NCBI GenBank assembly: GCA_025210475.1
Contig: JAOARW010000106.1
Coordinates: 49,935-113,934, forward strand
From: Carboxylicivirga sp.
GTDB taxonomy: Bacteria > Bacteroidota > Bacteroidia > Bacteroidales > Marinilabiliaceae
Length of the DNA: 64,000 nucleotides
Direction of reading: 5' to 3'
Shown: positions 1 to 10,158 of the stretch, in pieces
How the letters are laid out: every line of letters begins with the position of its first letter
How positions within the stretch are numbered: the first letter of the stretch is position 1
The notes under the pieces: model-generated
What the model saw: the letters and a program-made list of their open reading frames with translations, nothing else
The model's database searches: none
What the model was told of the DNA's origin: nothing
Made by a program: the position numbers and the translations under genes

Positions 1-2140
1 TGGCCACCCATTTGATAAAGTCTTTATTGAGCATGGCCAGTATCTCCGATACTTTGGCTCCGTTGACCTTGCGGATGCCGATTTCCTTTGTACGCTGCTG
101 GCATGTCGCAAGAGACAAAGCCAGTATCCCTAAACAACTAATTATTATCGTAATAACAGAAAATATCGTAAAAGTTCTGCGAAAGAATGTTTCAGATTCA
201 TACACACGTTCTATAGCTTTGTCGAAGAAAAGAACTTCTACAGGAAATGATGGTGACAACTCAGTTACTATTTCCTTTATTATCGATAAACTTCGATACA
301 TTTCTCCATGGTTTTCTGTTTTAAGATCTAACAGACATATTGAAGCATCTTTGTCGTTTCGAATAACCAAAGGCTCAATTGGTATGCTTAAATGCTCGTA
401 ATGAAAATCTTTTACAACTCCAACAATCTTATAACCACCTCTAATTGGTAGTTCTACGCCAAGTGGAGCCTGAATATTATTCTCTAACAAAAAACACTCA
501 TTAACTACAACGCCAGTCTCTTTAGTTTTAAGATCGGAATAAAGTTCTCCTTCGATAAGCTCTAAATCCATCATCTCAAATAAACTTGGATCTGCACTAA
601 AAGTATTATAACATATCTTCCTTTTTTGCCCCTCAATATTAACATTGCAACACCAGCTTGACATAATTTTGCCCGGAAAATATTGTGTAAATGATATTCG
701 TTTAACAGAAGTCTGCTGAAGTAGCTTATCAGACAAAACATCTCGCTGTTTATGAAGTTGAGAGGTCAGTTTTATTCCAATAAAATTGTTGTTCTTAATC
801 TGTAATTTACCACTTCCATATTCCACTTGTTTTTGAACTAATAATGTAAAAGCAATCAGTACAATTGTTATGGCAAACTGTGTAGTTACTAAAAAACTTT
901 TTGAAAGATATCCTGATGTTTTGCCAGCAACAGTTGTTGTGTTTCCTCTTAGTTTTTGCCTTAAAATATCTAATGAAGAAACAACGCCTCCTAATACACT
1001 CAAACCTATTACAGATAACACAAGGATAAATACATAAGTAAATGACATTAACATTCCAATATCAATCACAATGCCCAGGTGTTGAACTAATAATGGCGAA
1101 ACTAACCCAACAATAAGATGAGCAAAAACAATGGATATTACTACAATAACCATCATCTCTTGCATACCTAATAGCACAACAGAACGAATAGAAGCTCCAT
1201 TCATTCGCAGTACACCTATCTGTTTTGTTTTTACCTTGCTTTGAGAAACTGAAATATTTATAAAATTTATAAATGCAATAATAAATACCAAAACGGCCAC
1301 TAAGATCAAGAGTATCACCTTCTCTTTATCACCTCCATTAAAATAGCTATACCATCCATCAAAAAGATTCGAAAAATAAAGCTCTTTAAAGGGAATTAAC
1401 TCAGCTCCATCATATTGTTTACGCACATGCCCTGGCACAACCGATAATATATTTTCAGCTACTTCGTCTGGATCTGCATTTTTATGAAGTTGAAGAATCA
1501 GTTGAAAATCACTCCAATTCCAGCTGCTAAAAATCCCCTCACTCGGTTGTATAATATTATGAGATTCCATATTCAAAAGAGCGCTAAATTGAAGGCTCGA
1601 TTTCGGATTTTCTTTTAATACAGCACTTACCGTTAGTACATGTTTATTATTAAGTTTTATGGTTTGTCCAATAGCAGACTTATCTCCGAAGAGTTGTTTT
1701 GCCAAATCAGAGGAGATAACAATTGACATTGGGTTGTTTAAAGCGGAAGATAAACTACCCTCATAAGACGAATAAGTTAACACATCGAAAAATTCTCTGT
1801 CGGCAAACACGATATCAGAATTTACCGGATCATTATTTCCAAACTGTAAAACTGGTACATCCCAGGTATCTTTTAAACGAATAGCTTTTTTAACTCCTGC
1901 TATTTCGTCAATTACGATATCTCTCAAAACGCCAGGAACACTAATACTACTGTCTTTTCTTTTAAACAAAAATGTACTTTCAGCATTCTTTTGAAATGCA
2001 TCTACAGTAAACTCGGTGAAGCAATAAACTGACAAGATGATTATTAATGCCAGACTAACAGACAAACCGATAATATTGGTAGCCGAAACGATGGGCCTTC
2101 TTGACAAGTTTCGAAGCGTTAATCTAAAAATACTTTTCAT
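1..2140 (-). CDS. FtsX/MacB-family ABC permease (partial, 3' end outside window)
   Basis: Open frame read on the minus strand from an ATG at 2140 to the left edge, about 713 residues without a stop; the C-terminus lies outside the window. The layout is that of the two-repeat FtsX/MacB permeases next to it: an N-terminal membrane helix (SLALIIILSVYCF, about residues 22-34), a large periplasmic domain, three helices around residues 285-400, another helix, a second periplasmic domain and the start of the last membrane block. The last visible residues contain KEIGIRKVNGAKVSEILAM, almost the same as in the two neighbouring permeases. It is the last visible gene of the efflux operon, 46 bp after the preceding permease. 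Members of this family move substrates from membrane or periplasm with a LolD/MacB-type ATPase; the substrate here cannot be read from sequence. Confidence 0.9.
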   Translation of the reverse strand, partial: MKSIFRLTLRNLSRRPIVSATNIIGLSVSLALIIILSVYCFTEFTVDAFQKNAESTFLFKRKDSSISVPGVLRDIVIDEIAGVKKAIRLKDTWDVPVLQFGNNDPVNSDIVFADREFFDVLTYSSYEGSLSSALNNPMSIVISSDLAKQLFGDKSAIGQTIKLNNKHVLTVSAVLKENPKSSLQFSALLNMESHNIIQPSEGIFSSWNWSDFQLILQLHKNADPDEVAENILSVVPGHVRKQYDGAELIPFKELYFSNLFDGWYSYFNGGDKEKVILLILVAVLVFIIAFINFINISVSQSKVKTKQIGVLRMNGASIRSVVLLGMQEMMVIVVISIVFAHLIVGLVSPLLVQHLGIVIDIGMLMSFTYVFILVLSVIGLSVLGGVVSSLDILRQKLRGNTTTVAGKTSGYLSKSFLVTTQFAITIVLIAFTLLVQKQVEYGSGKLQIKNNNFIGIKLTSQLHKQRDVLSDKLLQQTSVKRISFTQYFPGKIMSSWCCNVNIEGQKRKICYNTFSADPSLFEMMDLELIEGELYSDLKTKETGVVVNECFLLENNIQAPLGVELPIRGGYKIVGVVKDFHYEHLSIPIEPLVIRNDKDASICLLDLKTENHGEMYRSLSIIKEIVTELSPSFPVEVLFFDKAIERVYESETFFRRTFTIFSVITIIISCLGILALSLATCQQRTKEIGIRKVNGAKVSEILAMLNKDFIKWVA

Positions 2141-2186
2141 TGTTTAATATTAATTCACAATTAGGATATCTAATTCAGGTTTGAAT

Positions 2187-4505
2187 TTATTCATACCTCA
2201 AGGCCTCCACCGGATTCTGCCTTGCAGCCCGCCAGCTTTGCCAGCTAACGGTTAATAAGGCTATACTGAGAGCCATTATTCCCGCCAATGCGAAAATCCA
2301 CCAGCTCAAGTTGGTTTTATAGGCAAAGTTCTCCAGCCATTGATTCATGGCAAACCAGGCAATGGGGCAGGCGATGACAAAAGCTATGGCCACCCATTTG
2401 ATAAAGTCTTTATTGAGCATGGCGAGGATCTCCGTTATTTTGGCGCCGTTCACTTTGCGGATGCCGATTTCTTTGGTGCGTGCATGACTCATATGCAATG
2501 AGGTTGTATACAATCCAATCATCGATAAGAAAATACTAATCAATGAACACACGGTGATAAGTCGGATAAACTGATAATTTTCAGTATGCAGTATCTTGTA
2601 TTTGTCTCTAAGGCTGATTTTGCTTTCAGGATAATCGGGTACCAGTTTTTGCCAAATGGTTGATACCAGCTGATGAGCTTCTTCCCATCCTTTTGCAGTT
2701 GGTTTTATGAGCAGATGATTGCCATCCTCTTGCAATTCAATTATGGCCGGTTCAATAAGGTTATTAAGATTTGAATAATGAAAATCTTTTACAACCCCGA
2801 TTACCAATTTATTGGTTCCTGGTAGATTTTCTCCGATTATTTTACGATTGGGAAACAAGTTGAGTAATGATTCATTAACGAGACATTTATCTCTATTGGC
2901 TATCATTTGAGGATTAAAATCCTCTCCGGCAATTATTTTTATACCTAAGGTCTGTAAATAATCAGCATCGCCGCCAAAGCCACTGGGTGTATAGTTCTTT
3001 TCTTCACCTCCATCCAGATAATGAAACATGGCCATCCAATTCCCCATTAAAGGTGTTGAGGAGGCAACACTAACATTTTCGATACACGAGTGATGAATCA
3101 ACACCTCTTTAAACACCTTTGCCTGATCGTAGTACGTTGATGGTAAATTGAGCACAATTACATCTTTATTCAAACCCAATGCCTTATTATTCTGATAATG
3201 GAGTTGTTTTATAATTGTGATCGAAACAATAATAAGAACGATTGTTGAACAAATTTGAAGCTGCCTGAAAACAGGTGATGTGGCAAAACTTCCTTCTTTT
3301 TGATTCAAGGCCTGTATATTAACGGCACTGACTTGTTTTAATCGAAAAAGAACAAATATAAAACTAAGAAAAACAACAACTACAAACACCCCAACAACAA
3401 GCAAAAGTTGACTCAATTGCATGAAATAAACTGTCTGGATTGTAGTATTCAATAATTGATTAAAAAGTGGCAAAAACAATCCGATACTGATTGCACTAAG
3501 CATTAAAGAACCAGCAACTAAAAGAACCACTTCGTAAATGACCGCTATTAGGTTATCTCTTGCTGACGCTCCATTAACGCGCCTAATAACAAAGCTTTTC
3601 AAACGGGTTATTATGGCGTTATTCAATAAAGATAAATAGTTAATCATCGATATTAAGAAGATTGTTAGTGCAATGGCCAGGGCAATGTAAATATCTGCTT
3701 TGTCTCTTGTTATTTCAGCTTCTGAATGTTTTTGATGTGTCAAGTAATTTGACGATAAGTCATTCAGGTAGTATGAACCTGGCGTACCTGCATGTATAAC
3801 CGGTATCTGATCTTTATTTTTGAAAAATATGAGCTCCATCTCAGACTCCTTAACCCCTTGAGCCAAACGAATAAATGCACGGCTATCTCCACGTTTCATC
3901 ATAGTTGCAATATCGAACTGCAGATGCGAATTCTCGATTGGTCTTCTAAAAATGCCGTTAACCACATAGCTTTTGCTAATTGCCTGATTTGCTGGACGGG
4001 TTAATTCTTCTATTTCTATCACCTGCCCCAGAGCTGATGCTGTACCAAAATACTTATAGGCCAGTTCTTCTGATATAACCACACAGTTTTCCGCTTCTAA
4101 TAATTTATCGGTCGACTTAGCAATGAGTTCATATGAGAAGAAGTTGAAAAAATTGGGGCTGACAGCTATTGTTTTTGGTTGATCGTAGAAACTGTTATTA
4201 TTAGCATTGACCTTGTTAGTAATCGTTGATTTTATCAGACAATAATCTTCAACTTGCTCATAATTGTCTTTCATATGTTGAGCCGCCCCATCTCTAACGA
4301 AAAACATTTTACCTCCCGAATTAAACGGGTCATCTGCACTTAAAGAATAAATTCGCTGGGCATGGGTATGAAAAGTATCCGTTGCCAGTTCGCGCTGAAT
4401 AAACACACCAACCAGCCAGGTACAAGTAATACCAAAAGATAAACTAATCAATATAATTAACGTACTAAACTTGTTTCTGAATATATTTCTTAGAGCTATT
4501 CGCAT
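2187..4505 (-). CDS. FtsX/MacB-family ABC permease (772 aa)
   Basis: Full-length inner-membrane permease of the FtsX/MacB type. A single helix near residues 12-32 is followed by a MacB-type periplasmic core domain (about 50-265), three helices (about 272-400), a further helix near 415-430, a second periplasmic domain and three C-terminal helices (about 655-765), i.e. two 1+3 helix repeats. It ends in NPVEALRYE, the usual tail of Bacteroidota members. Spacing is 21 bp from the upstream permease and 46 bp to the downstream one, so co-transcription is likely. It has no ATPase of its own directly adjacent and probably uses one of the two ATPases upstream in the operon. At DNA level its 3' end carries runs identical to both neighbours (positions 2219-2249 and 2387-2422), a sign of recombination between paralogues. 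Confidence 0.93.
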   Translation of the reverse strand: MRIALRNIFRNKFSTLIILISLSFGITCTWLVGVFIQRELATDTFHTHAQRIYSLSADDPFNSGGKMFFVRDGAAQHMKDNYEQVEDYCLIKSTITNKVNANNNSFYDQPKTIAVSPNFFNFFSYELIAKSTDKLLEAENCVVISEELAYKYFGTASALGQVIEIEELTRPANQAISKSYVVNGIFRRPIENSHLQFDIATMMKRGDSRAFIRLAQGVKESEMELIFFKNKDQIPVIHAGTPGSYYLNDLSSNYLTHQKHSEAEITRDKADIYIALAIALTIFLISMINYLSLLNNAIITRLKSFVIRRVNGASARDNLIAVIYEVVLLVAGSLMLSAISIGLFLPLFNQLLNTTIQTVYFMQLSQLLLVVGVFVVVVFLSFIFVLFRLKQVSAVNIQALNQKEGSFATSPVFRQLQICSTIVLIIVSITIIKQLHYQNNKALGLNKDVIVLNLPSTYYDQAKVFKEVLIHHSCIENVSVASSTPLMGNWMAMFHYLDGGEEKNYTPSGFGGDADYLQTLGIKIIAGEDFNPQMIANRDKCLVNESLLNLFPNRKIIGENLPGTNKLVIGVVKDFHYSNLNNLIEPAIIELQEDGNHLLIKPTAKGWEEAHQLVSTIWQKLVPDYPESKISLRDKYKILHTENYQFIRLITVCSLISIFLSMIGLYTTSLHMSHARTKEIGIRKVNGAKITEILAMLNKDFIKWVAIAFVIACPIAWFAMNQWLENFAYKTNLSWWIFALAGIMALSIALLTVSWQSWRAARQNPVEALRYE

Positions 4506-4526
4506 GGTTTACATTGTATAAAATTG

Positions 4527-6893
4527 TTACTCATACCTAAGTGCTTCAACAGGATTCCGCCTTGCAGCCCGCCAGCTTTGCCAGCTAACAGTAACTAATG
4601 CGATGACCATAGCAACCAATCCTGCCAATACAAATATCCACCAGCTCAAATCGGTTTTGTAAGCAAAGTTCTCAAGCCATTTATCCATGGCATACCAGGC
4701 AATAGGGCAGGCAATCACAAAAGCAATAGCCACCCATCTGATAAAGTCCTTGTTGAGCATGGCCAATATCTCCGATACTTTGGCACCGTTGACTTTGCGG
4801 ATGCCGATTTCTTTGGTTTTTCTGGAAATGGTATGTAAAACAATACCCAACATGCCCATCACCGATAAGGCAATGGCCAGCAGAGCAAAGGCACTAATCA
4901 TCTTAACCTGCTGTTGTTCCTTCTCATAGAATTGTCTAATCTGCTCATTCAAGGTATAAACTTTTACCATGGCATCGGGTGATAAGCCTTTTAAGAAATC
5001 TGAGGTTTTTTTAATAATTTCGTTGTTATTGGCACCAGTAGTTTTAATAGCAATGAGGTTCATTAACCTGGGGGCTTGCTGCATAATAACCATTGGCTGT
5101 ATTAGTGAGTGAAACGAGTGGCTGGTAAAGTTTTTAACGATACCACTTATGGTAAAACCATTAAACCGCTGGCCAATTTTCAACTGGTATTGACTTGCTG
5201 CCAGCTCATTAACAATAATATTGCGTTGCCCTTTGCGATAGGTTCCAAAATCTTGCCCTGCCAGAAATTCAACATTTAACAGCTTTAATGTGCCCTTGCC
5301 GGTAAACAAACCATCTAAAGGCAAAGGTTTGTTTTCATGCATAAAAGTAATTGTCATGTTGGTGTTTATCGGAGGGATAAACGAAGCTCCGGCAGTGGAT
5401 TCAACTCCTGATAATTTTTCCAGTTCGGTACTTATGTAGGAATGCTGTTTGCTTAATTCAGGAGAATTAAGTTCGCATACAATCACGTTTTCTGTGTCGA
5501 TATTTTTAGAGCTGGTTTGGGCAAAATGCAATTGCTTTTTTATGGTGATAATACCAACCAGCAGAATTATAAATACAGCAAAATGAATGCATAACACGGA
5601 GTTTGTCCAGGCGTTCTTTTTAACCAGCTTTAGCCTGGCGCCTTTCATCAAATCTACTGCCGACCATTTTTTAACTCTTGCCCCAATAATAATGCCCGAG
5701 ATACAACCGGTTAGCAGCACTACCAGTAGCAGCACAAGTAGCGATTGCCACATAAAAAGAACCCCTGCATGCATGGTGCGATTTAAAGTTTGATTGATAA
5801 ATGGAAAACCGATAAAAACAACCAGCAAAGCAGGAATCAGGCTCGCAAAAGCCAATACATTCGAATCGAGTAATATCTGCATAAAACCCGACTGAACCGA
5901 AGCTCCCATGGTTTTCTGCACACCAAAATCCTTCAGGCGGTTTTCCATTTTTGCTCTGGTCAGAAATATGTAGTTGACCAAAGCAATCAGCAAAATAAAC
6001 AACGAAATAATAAGCAGATATTTCAGTTGAGCAGGATTACCCCGCCGGGCTTCTATGCGCCTGTTTACATTGTTTTCCTGCAAATAAATGTCTGTTACCA
6101 ATTGCAATTTATAATCTTTGCCCTTTATGTTTTCGTTGTTGGTATTATGCTTGTAAGCTTGCATTTGCTGCTCCACCTGTTGTGGATTTGTTTGCGGCTT
6201 TAAAAGCAAGTAAGTTTCAAAACGGAAACTATTCCAATCCTTATAATCCTTAAGGGCATGTGCATATTTGCCCAAATGCTTATTACTACGTCCCAGCGCT
6301 TCTTCTGTTAAGTCCAGATGAGCAATAAAATTGGGATACAACCTGGAGTTTTGAGGGAAATCGTTAAATACTCCACATACTACCAAAGGTAAAAACTGAT
6401 TCTTTATCTTTACTTGCAGCGTTTGACCAATCGGATTCTCTTTGTCGAAATGTTTATTGGCCGTTGAAGCCGAGATACAAATTTGTTGGGCTGTTTGAGC
6501 CGCTTTCCCCTGAACAATATCAATCCCCAAGCACGTAAACACCGAGGAATCGGCATAAGCAAAACGTTTGCCTTTTACCACTGTGTTGTGAGCATTTTTA
6601 ATATCCACATCTGAATTTTGGAAATACCTAAAATAATTATCAACAAGTGGTATTTCTTCATTTACCACATTGGCCAACTGATAGGAAGTGCCGCTGGAAG
6701 CGTTGCGCTCAACACGGTACAGATTTTCGTTGTTGGGAATAAAACGATCAAAGGAGTTTTCGTGAATGTAGAGTAAACTCAAGAGTAAAACACACCCCAG
6801 GCCAATGCCTAAGCCCAATATGCTGATGAGCGAATTTATTTTGTATTTAAAGATGCTTTTGAGCGAAATTTTAATGCTATACCAAATGTTCAT
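4527..6893 (-). CDS. FtsX/MacB-family ABC permease (788 aa)
   Basis: Inner-membrane permease with the same plan as its neighbours: N-terminal helix (ISILGLGIGLGCVLLLSLLY, about 23-42), periplasmic domain to about 290, helices at about 292-315, 345-365 and 385-405, a helix at about 432-450, a second periplasmic domain and a three-helix end with KEIGIRKVNGAKVSEILAM and NPVEALRYE. It lies downstream of the second ATPase gene but is separated from it by 166 bp that contains a relic of another permease end, so the ATPase and this gene may not originally have been partners. Probable role is ATP-driven export or lipid/peptide extrusion from the envelope; substrate unknown. Confidence 0.93.
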   Translation of the reverse strand: MNIWYSIKISLKSIFKYKINSLISILGLGIGLGCVLLLSLLYIHENSFDRFIPNNENLYRVERNASSGTSYQLANVVNEEIPLVDNYFRYFQNSDVDIKNAHNTVVKGKRFAYADSSVFTCLGIDIVQGKAAQTAQQICISASTANKHFDKENPIGQTLQVKIKNQFLPLVVCGVFNDFPQNSRLYPNFIAHLDLTEEALGRSNKHLGKYAHALKDYKDWNSFRFETYLLLKPQTNPQQVEQQMQAYKHNTNNENIKGKDYKLQLVTDIYLQENNVNRRIEARRGNPAQLKYLLIISLFILLIALVNYIFLTRAKMENRLKDFGVQKTMGASVQSGFMQILLDSNVLAFASLIPALLVVFIGFPFINQTLNRTMHAGVLFMWQSLLVLLLVVLLTGCISGIIIGARVKKWSAVDLMKGARLKLVKKNAWTNSVLCIHFAVFIILLVGIITIKKQLHFAQTSSKNIDTENVIVCELNSPELSKQHSYISTELEKLSGVESTAGASFIPPINTNMTITFMHENKPLPLDGLFTGKGTLKLLNVEFLAGQDFGTYRKGQRNIIVNELAASQYQLKIGQRFNGFTISGIVKNFTSHSFHSLIQPMVIMQQAPRLMNLIAIKTTGANNNEIIKKTSDFLKGLSPDAMVKVYTLNEQIRQFYEKEQQQVKMISAFALLAIALSVMGMLGIVLHTISRKTKEIGIRKVNGAKVSEILAMLNKDFIRWVAIAFVIACPIAWYAMDKWLENFAYKTDLSWWIFVLAGLVAMVIALVTVSWQSWRAARRNPVEALRYE

Positions 6894-6934
6894 TAATAAG
6901 TTGTTTTAGTTTTTTCTGATTAATAGTATTTAGT

Positions 6935-6963
6935 TTACCCATACCTCAAAGCCCCACCGGATT
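6935..6963 (-). pseudogene. Relic of a permease C-terminus
   Basis: On the minus strand this stretch reads AATCCGGTGG-GGCTTTGAGGTATGG-GTAA when aligned to the last codons of the neighbouring permeases (NPVEALRYE-stop). One base is missing after the valine codon and the glutamate codon of RYE is changed, so it no longer encodes the tail in frame. It lies between the end of the second ATPase gene and the start of the next permease, where a permease 3' end would sit if a further permease had once followed the ATPase. Only about 29 bp are recognisable. The rest of 6964-7059 has two small hairpins but no coding signal I can support. Confidence 0.6.
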
Positions 6964-7059
6964 ACTCTGCTACCGTGCGAATCCTTTCGCGTGGTTTATG
7001 CTTATTAGCCCCTGATAGAATACATGCTGTAGCCCAGTCCTTGGCTTATCAGCAAGCAT

Positions 7060-7758
7060 CTATAAATTTTCGGCCACCGGCTCTTTAAATATCTTCTCCG
7101 TCACCACATGCCCATCAAACAGATTAATCACCCGATGGGCATATTCGGCATGCTCGGCCGAGTGGGTGACCATCACAATGGTTGTTCCTTCCTCGTTAAG
7201 CTGGCGCAAGAGGTTCATTACTTCGGCTCCATTGAGCGAATCCAGATTACCCGTAGGCTCATCGGCCAGTATTAATTTCGGATTGGTTACTACGGCCCGG
7301 GCAATGGCTACCCGCTGCTGCTGACCGCCCGACAATTGCTGAGGAAAGTGCTTGGCCCGATGCGCAATCTGCATGCGCTCCATTACTTTTTGTACCCGTT
7401 CTTTACGTTCGCGCGATGACATTTTTAAGTACACCAAAGGCATTTCAATGTTCTCGAATACATTGAGTTCATCAATCAGGTTAAAGCTCTGAAACACAAA
7501 ACCAATATTTCCTTTTCGTAGATTGGTGCGCTGGCGCTCTTTGAAGGAAGCAATCTCCTGTCCATCAAAAAACAATTCACCATTTGTTGGATTATCAAGT
7601 AAACCGATAATATTTAACAAGGTGGATTTACCACATCCCGAAGGCCCCATGATGGCAACAAACTCGCCTTTCTGCACATGGATATTCACATTGTTGAGCG
7701 CGGTGGTTTCTACCTCTTCGGTTCTAAAAATCTTTTGCAGGTTAGCTGTTCGTAACAT
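7060..7758 (-). CDS. ABC transporter ATPase, LolD/MacB type (copy 2)
   Basis: ATP-binding subunit (232 aa) for the FtsX/MacB permeases. Walker A GPSGCGKST is near residues 39-47, the signature LSGGQQQRVAIARA near 142-155, Walker B LILADEP near 162-168 and the H-loop histidine in VTHS near 198. There is no membrane segment, so it acts on the cytoplasmic face. It differs from the copy at 10159-10860 only at a few residues (for example TN/SD after NP, T/A, L/R and the last 10 residues). The DNA contains an 80-nt tract (7124-7203) identical to 10226-10305, so the pair is a recent duplicate or is kept alike by gene conversion. It starts 20 bp after the stop of the upstream permease. Confidence 0.96.
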   Translation of the reverse strand: MLRTANLQKIFRTEEVETTALNNVNIHVQKGEFVAIMGPSGCGKSTLLNIIGLLDNPTNGELFFDGQEIASFKERQRTNLRKGNIGFVFQSFNLIDELNVFENIEMPLVYLKMSSRERKERVQKVMERMQIAHRAKHFPQQLSGGQQQRVAIARAVVTNPKLILADEPTGNLDSLNGAEVMNLLRQLNEEGTTIVMVTHSAEHAEYAHRVINLFDGHVVTEKIFKEPVAENL

Positions 7759-7778
7759 ATTGTTTGGTTTAAAGTTTA

Positions 7779-10115
7779 TTATTCATACCTAAGTGCTTCC
7801 ACCGGATTTCGGCTGGCCGTAGCCCAACTTTGCCAGCTAACTGTTAGCAATGAAATGCATAGTGCGATTAGTCCCGACAGAGCAAAAATCCACCAACTGA
7901 TATCGGTCTTAATGGCAAACTCACTCAACCATTTATCCATGATGTACCATGCCACCGGGCTGGCCAATATAAAGGATATTAACACCCATTTTAGGTATGT
8001 TGAATTAAGTAGGGTAATAATCTCAACAATGGTGGCTCCATTTACTTTACGAACACCAATTTCTTTGGTGCGCCGGCTAATGGAATACCTCACAATTCCG
8101 AACAAGCCGGATATTGTGATAACAAAAGCAATCACCATAATCCAGTTGGCTATGCGTCCGGCTGTTTGCTCCGATTTGTATAAAGCGTCGTAGTTTTCAT
8201 CCAGGAAATGATAATTGAAAGGATAGGCGGATGCACTCTTATTCCAGATTGATCGTAACTGACTAATAACTTTTTGCGGATTATTAACTGTTCGCACCAT
8301 TAACAAGCCATCTTGCTCATCAGGCAAAAGCTGATATACTTGAGGGTCAATTTTCTGATGCAATGATTTGGTATGGGCATCTTTCACAATTCCTTTCACA
8401 ATAAAATCGCCACGAAAAGTTGTTGTTATGCGTTGATCGATAATCCCTTCAAAGCCCAGAATTTTTGCCGCCGATTCGTTTATCACACAGTAATTTAATG
8501 AGTCATTTTTTCCAAACGGGTTTTCTCCTTCGATAAGCGGCATCTCCATCATATCAAAATAATTGGGTTTGATGTAACACATTTCCATCAGGCATTCGCC
8601 CTGAGGATTGTGTACCCGCTTAACAGATGAACCCTGATTCCAGGCCAGTGGCGAACAACCTTTTGCCGTCACATCAATCACATCCGGATTGGCTTTCAGA
8701 TCCTTTACATAGCGATCGTAGTTATCCCTGATGTCGTTATTCATTTCGAAATACACCACATTCTCCTTGTTAAAACCAAGGTCCATATTTTGTAGATGGG
8801 TGATCTGCTTCTTTATGGTTATGCTACCGATCAGCAGCATAATGGAAGCCGCAAACTGAAATATCAACAATCCTTTTTGCAGAAAAGAAACTTTATTGCC
8901 CTTGAACTGATCTTTAAGTGTTTGAATGGGGTTAAAATGAGTCATATAAATAGCCGGAAAAGAACCTGCCAATATGGTACTGATAACAACCAATGTTACT
9001 AACACGAAATAAAAATCGATGGATGTAAAATCTATTCGTAACCGATAGCCAACAACTTCACTAAATCGGGGCAGAAACAACTCTGTCAATAACACGGCAA
9101 TTATGGTGGCAATCACCGAATAAATAAAGGTTTCTGATATAAAATCCTTTACCAGATGACGCTTATTGGCTCCATTTGTTTTTTTAACACCAATGGATTT
9201 AGCCCTTAAAAACGAATTGGAGATAAATAAATTGGTGAAGTTTATACAGCCGAGCAATAGCACCACTAATGCCATTATTCCAAATGAAACAACCAGTGTT
9301 TTGTTCTGATTTTTAATATAATCGAAGCGGTATTTATGACCTAAATGAATATCGCTTAATGCCTGAAGATGGAATTCTAAATCCACCTTTTTATAAGGCG
9401 GAAACTTTGCATGAGCATGCTCAGTGATAATGCCTTCCAGTTTGTGAAGATTAGCATTCTTATTTAAAACAAGAAACGTAATAAAGCTATCATTCCCTCC
9501 CCATCCGGCAGTGCTCAAATACTTAACATGATCGAGGCGAATAAATGCTTCGATGTTAAACGACGAATTTATGGGCATATTCTCCATAACAGCCACCACC
9601 TCTTTTTCGCCCCGAAAATTAACAATCTCACCAATGGGGTTACGGCCCGGAAAGTAGCAGTTGGCCCATTCTTCGGTGATAATAATCGCATTGGGTTTAT
9701 TCTCAAAATCTGATAGACTACCGTATTTTAGAGGAAAATTTAGAATTTCGTGGTAATTGATATCTGCTGCATAAACATTCTCCACTCCTTGGGTTTTCCC
9801 ATCTACTTTCAGGTAACCATCCAATGGAAAAATTCGCGTCATTTTTTCTATCTCGGGGAGTTTTTCTTTCAACTCCGGTCCAACAGGATTACATACGGCC
9901 CCCAGGGTTACCGATTCACCATTGATAAAGCCCTTTCGGGTAATGCGATAAGTATCTTCTGAATGATGATGAAAATTATCGAAACGACTTTCGTTCAGGC
10001 ACCATAAACCAGTTAAAAGAGCAACGGCAATACCCAATGCCAGACTTAAGATGCTTAATAAGCCTGTGATTTTATTTCTCTGAAAATGACGTATAAATAG
10101 TTTAAGACTCTTCAT
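7779..10115 (-). CDS. FtsX/MacB-family ABC permease (778 aa)
   Basis: Inner-membrane permease with two FtsX-type repeats: helix near residues 18-38, periplasmic MacB-like domain, helices at about 280-300, 330-350 and 370-395, helix at about 415-432, second periplasmic domain, and the end block KEIGVRKVNGATIVEIITL with NPVEALRYE. Its C-terminal block is more divergent from those of the permeases at 1-6893 than they are from each other. It sits between the two ATPase genes (43 bp from the upstream one, 20 bp to the downstream one), the classic ATPase-permease pairing, and probably works with the 10159-10860 ATPase. The AUG at 10115 is the first in-frame start and gives a normal N-terminus (MKSLKLFIRHFQRNK). 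Confidence 0.94.
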   Translation of the reverse strand: MKSLKLFIRHFQRNKITGLLSILSLALGIAVALLTGLWCLNESRFDNFHHHSEDTYRITRKGFINGESVTLGAVCNPVGPELKEKLPEIEKMTRIFPLDGYLKVDGKTQGVENVYAADINYHEILNFPLKYGSLSDFENKPNAIIITEEWANCYFPGRNPIGEIVNFRGEKEVVAVMENMPINSSFNIEAFIRLDHVKYLSTAGWGGNDSFITFLVLNKNANLHKLEGIITEHAHAKFPPYKKVDLEFHLQALSDIHLGHKYRFDYIKNQNKTLVVSFGIMALVVLLLGCINFTNLFISNSFLRAKSIGVKKTNGANKRHLVKDFISETFIYSVIATIIAVLLTELFLPRFSEVVGYRLRIDFTSIDFYFVLVTLVVISTILAGSFPAIYMTHFNPIQTLKDQFKGNKVSFLQKGLLIFQFAASIMLLIGSITIKKQITHLQNMDLGFNKENVVYFEMNNDIRDNYDRYVKDLKANPDVIDVTAKGCSPLAWNQGSSVKRVHNPQGECLMEMCYIKPNYFDMMEMPLIEGENPFGKNDSLNYCVINESAAKILGFEGIIDQRITTTFRGDFIVKGIVKDAHTKSLHQKIDPQVYQLLPDEQDGLLMVRTVNNPQKVISQLRSIWNKSASAYPFNYHFLDENYDALYKSEQTAGRIANWIMVIAFVITISGLFGIVRYSISRRTKEIGVRKVNGATIVEIITLLNSTYLKWVLISFILASPVAWYIMDKWLSEFAIKTDISWWIFALSGLIALCISLLTVSWQSWATASRNPVEALRYE

Positions 10116-10158
10116 GAGCAGATCGTAGATTTAGATGTGTGAGTGGGAACAAACAACT

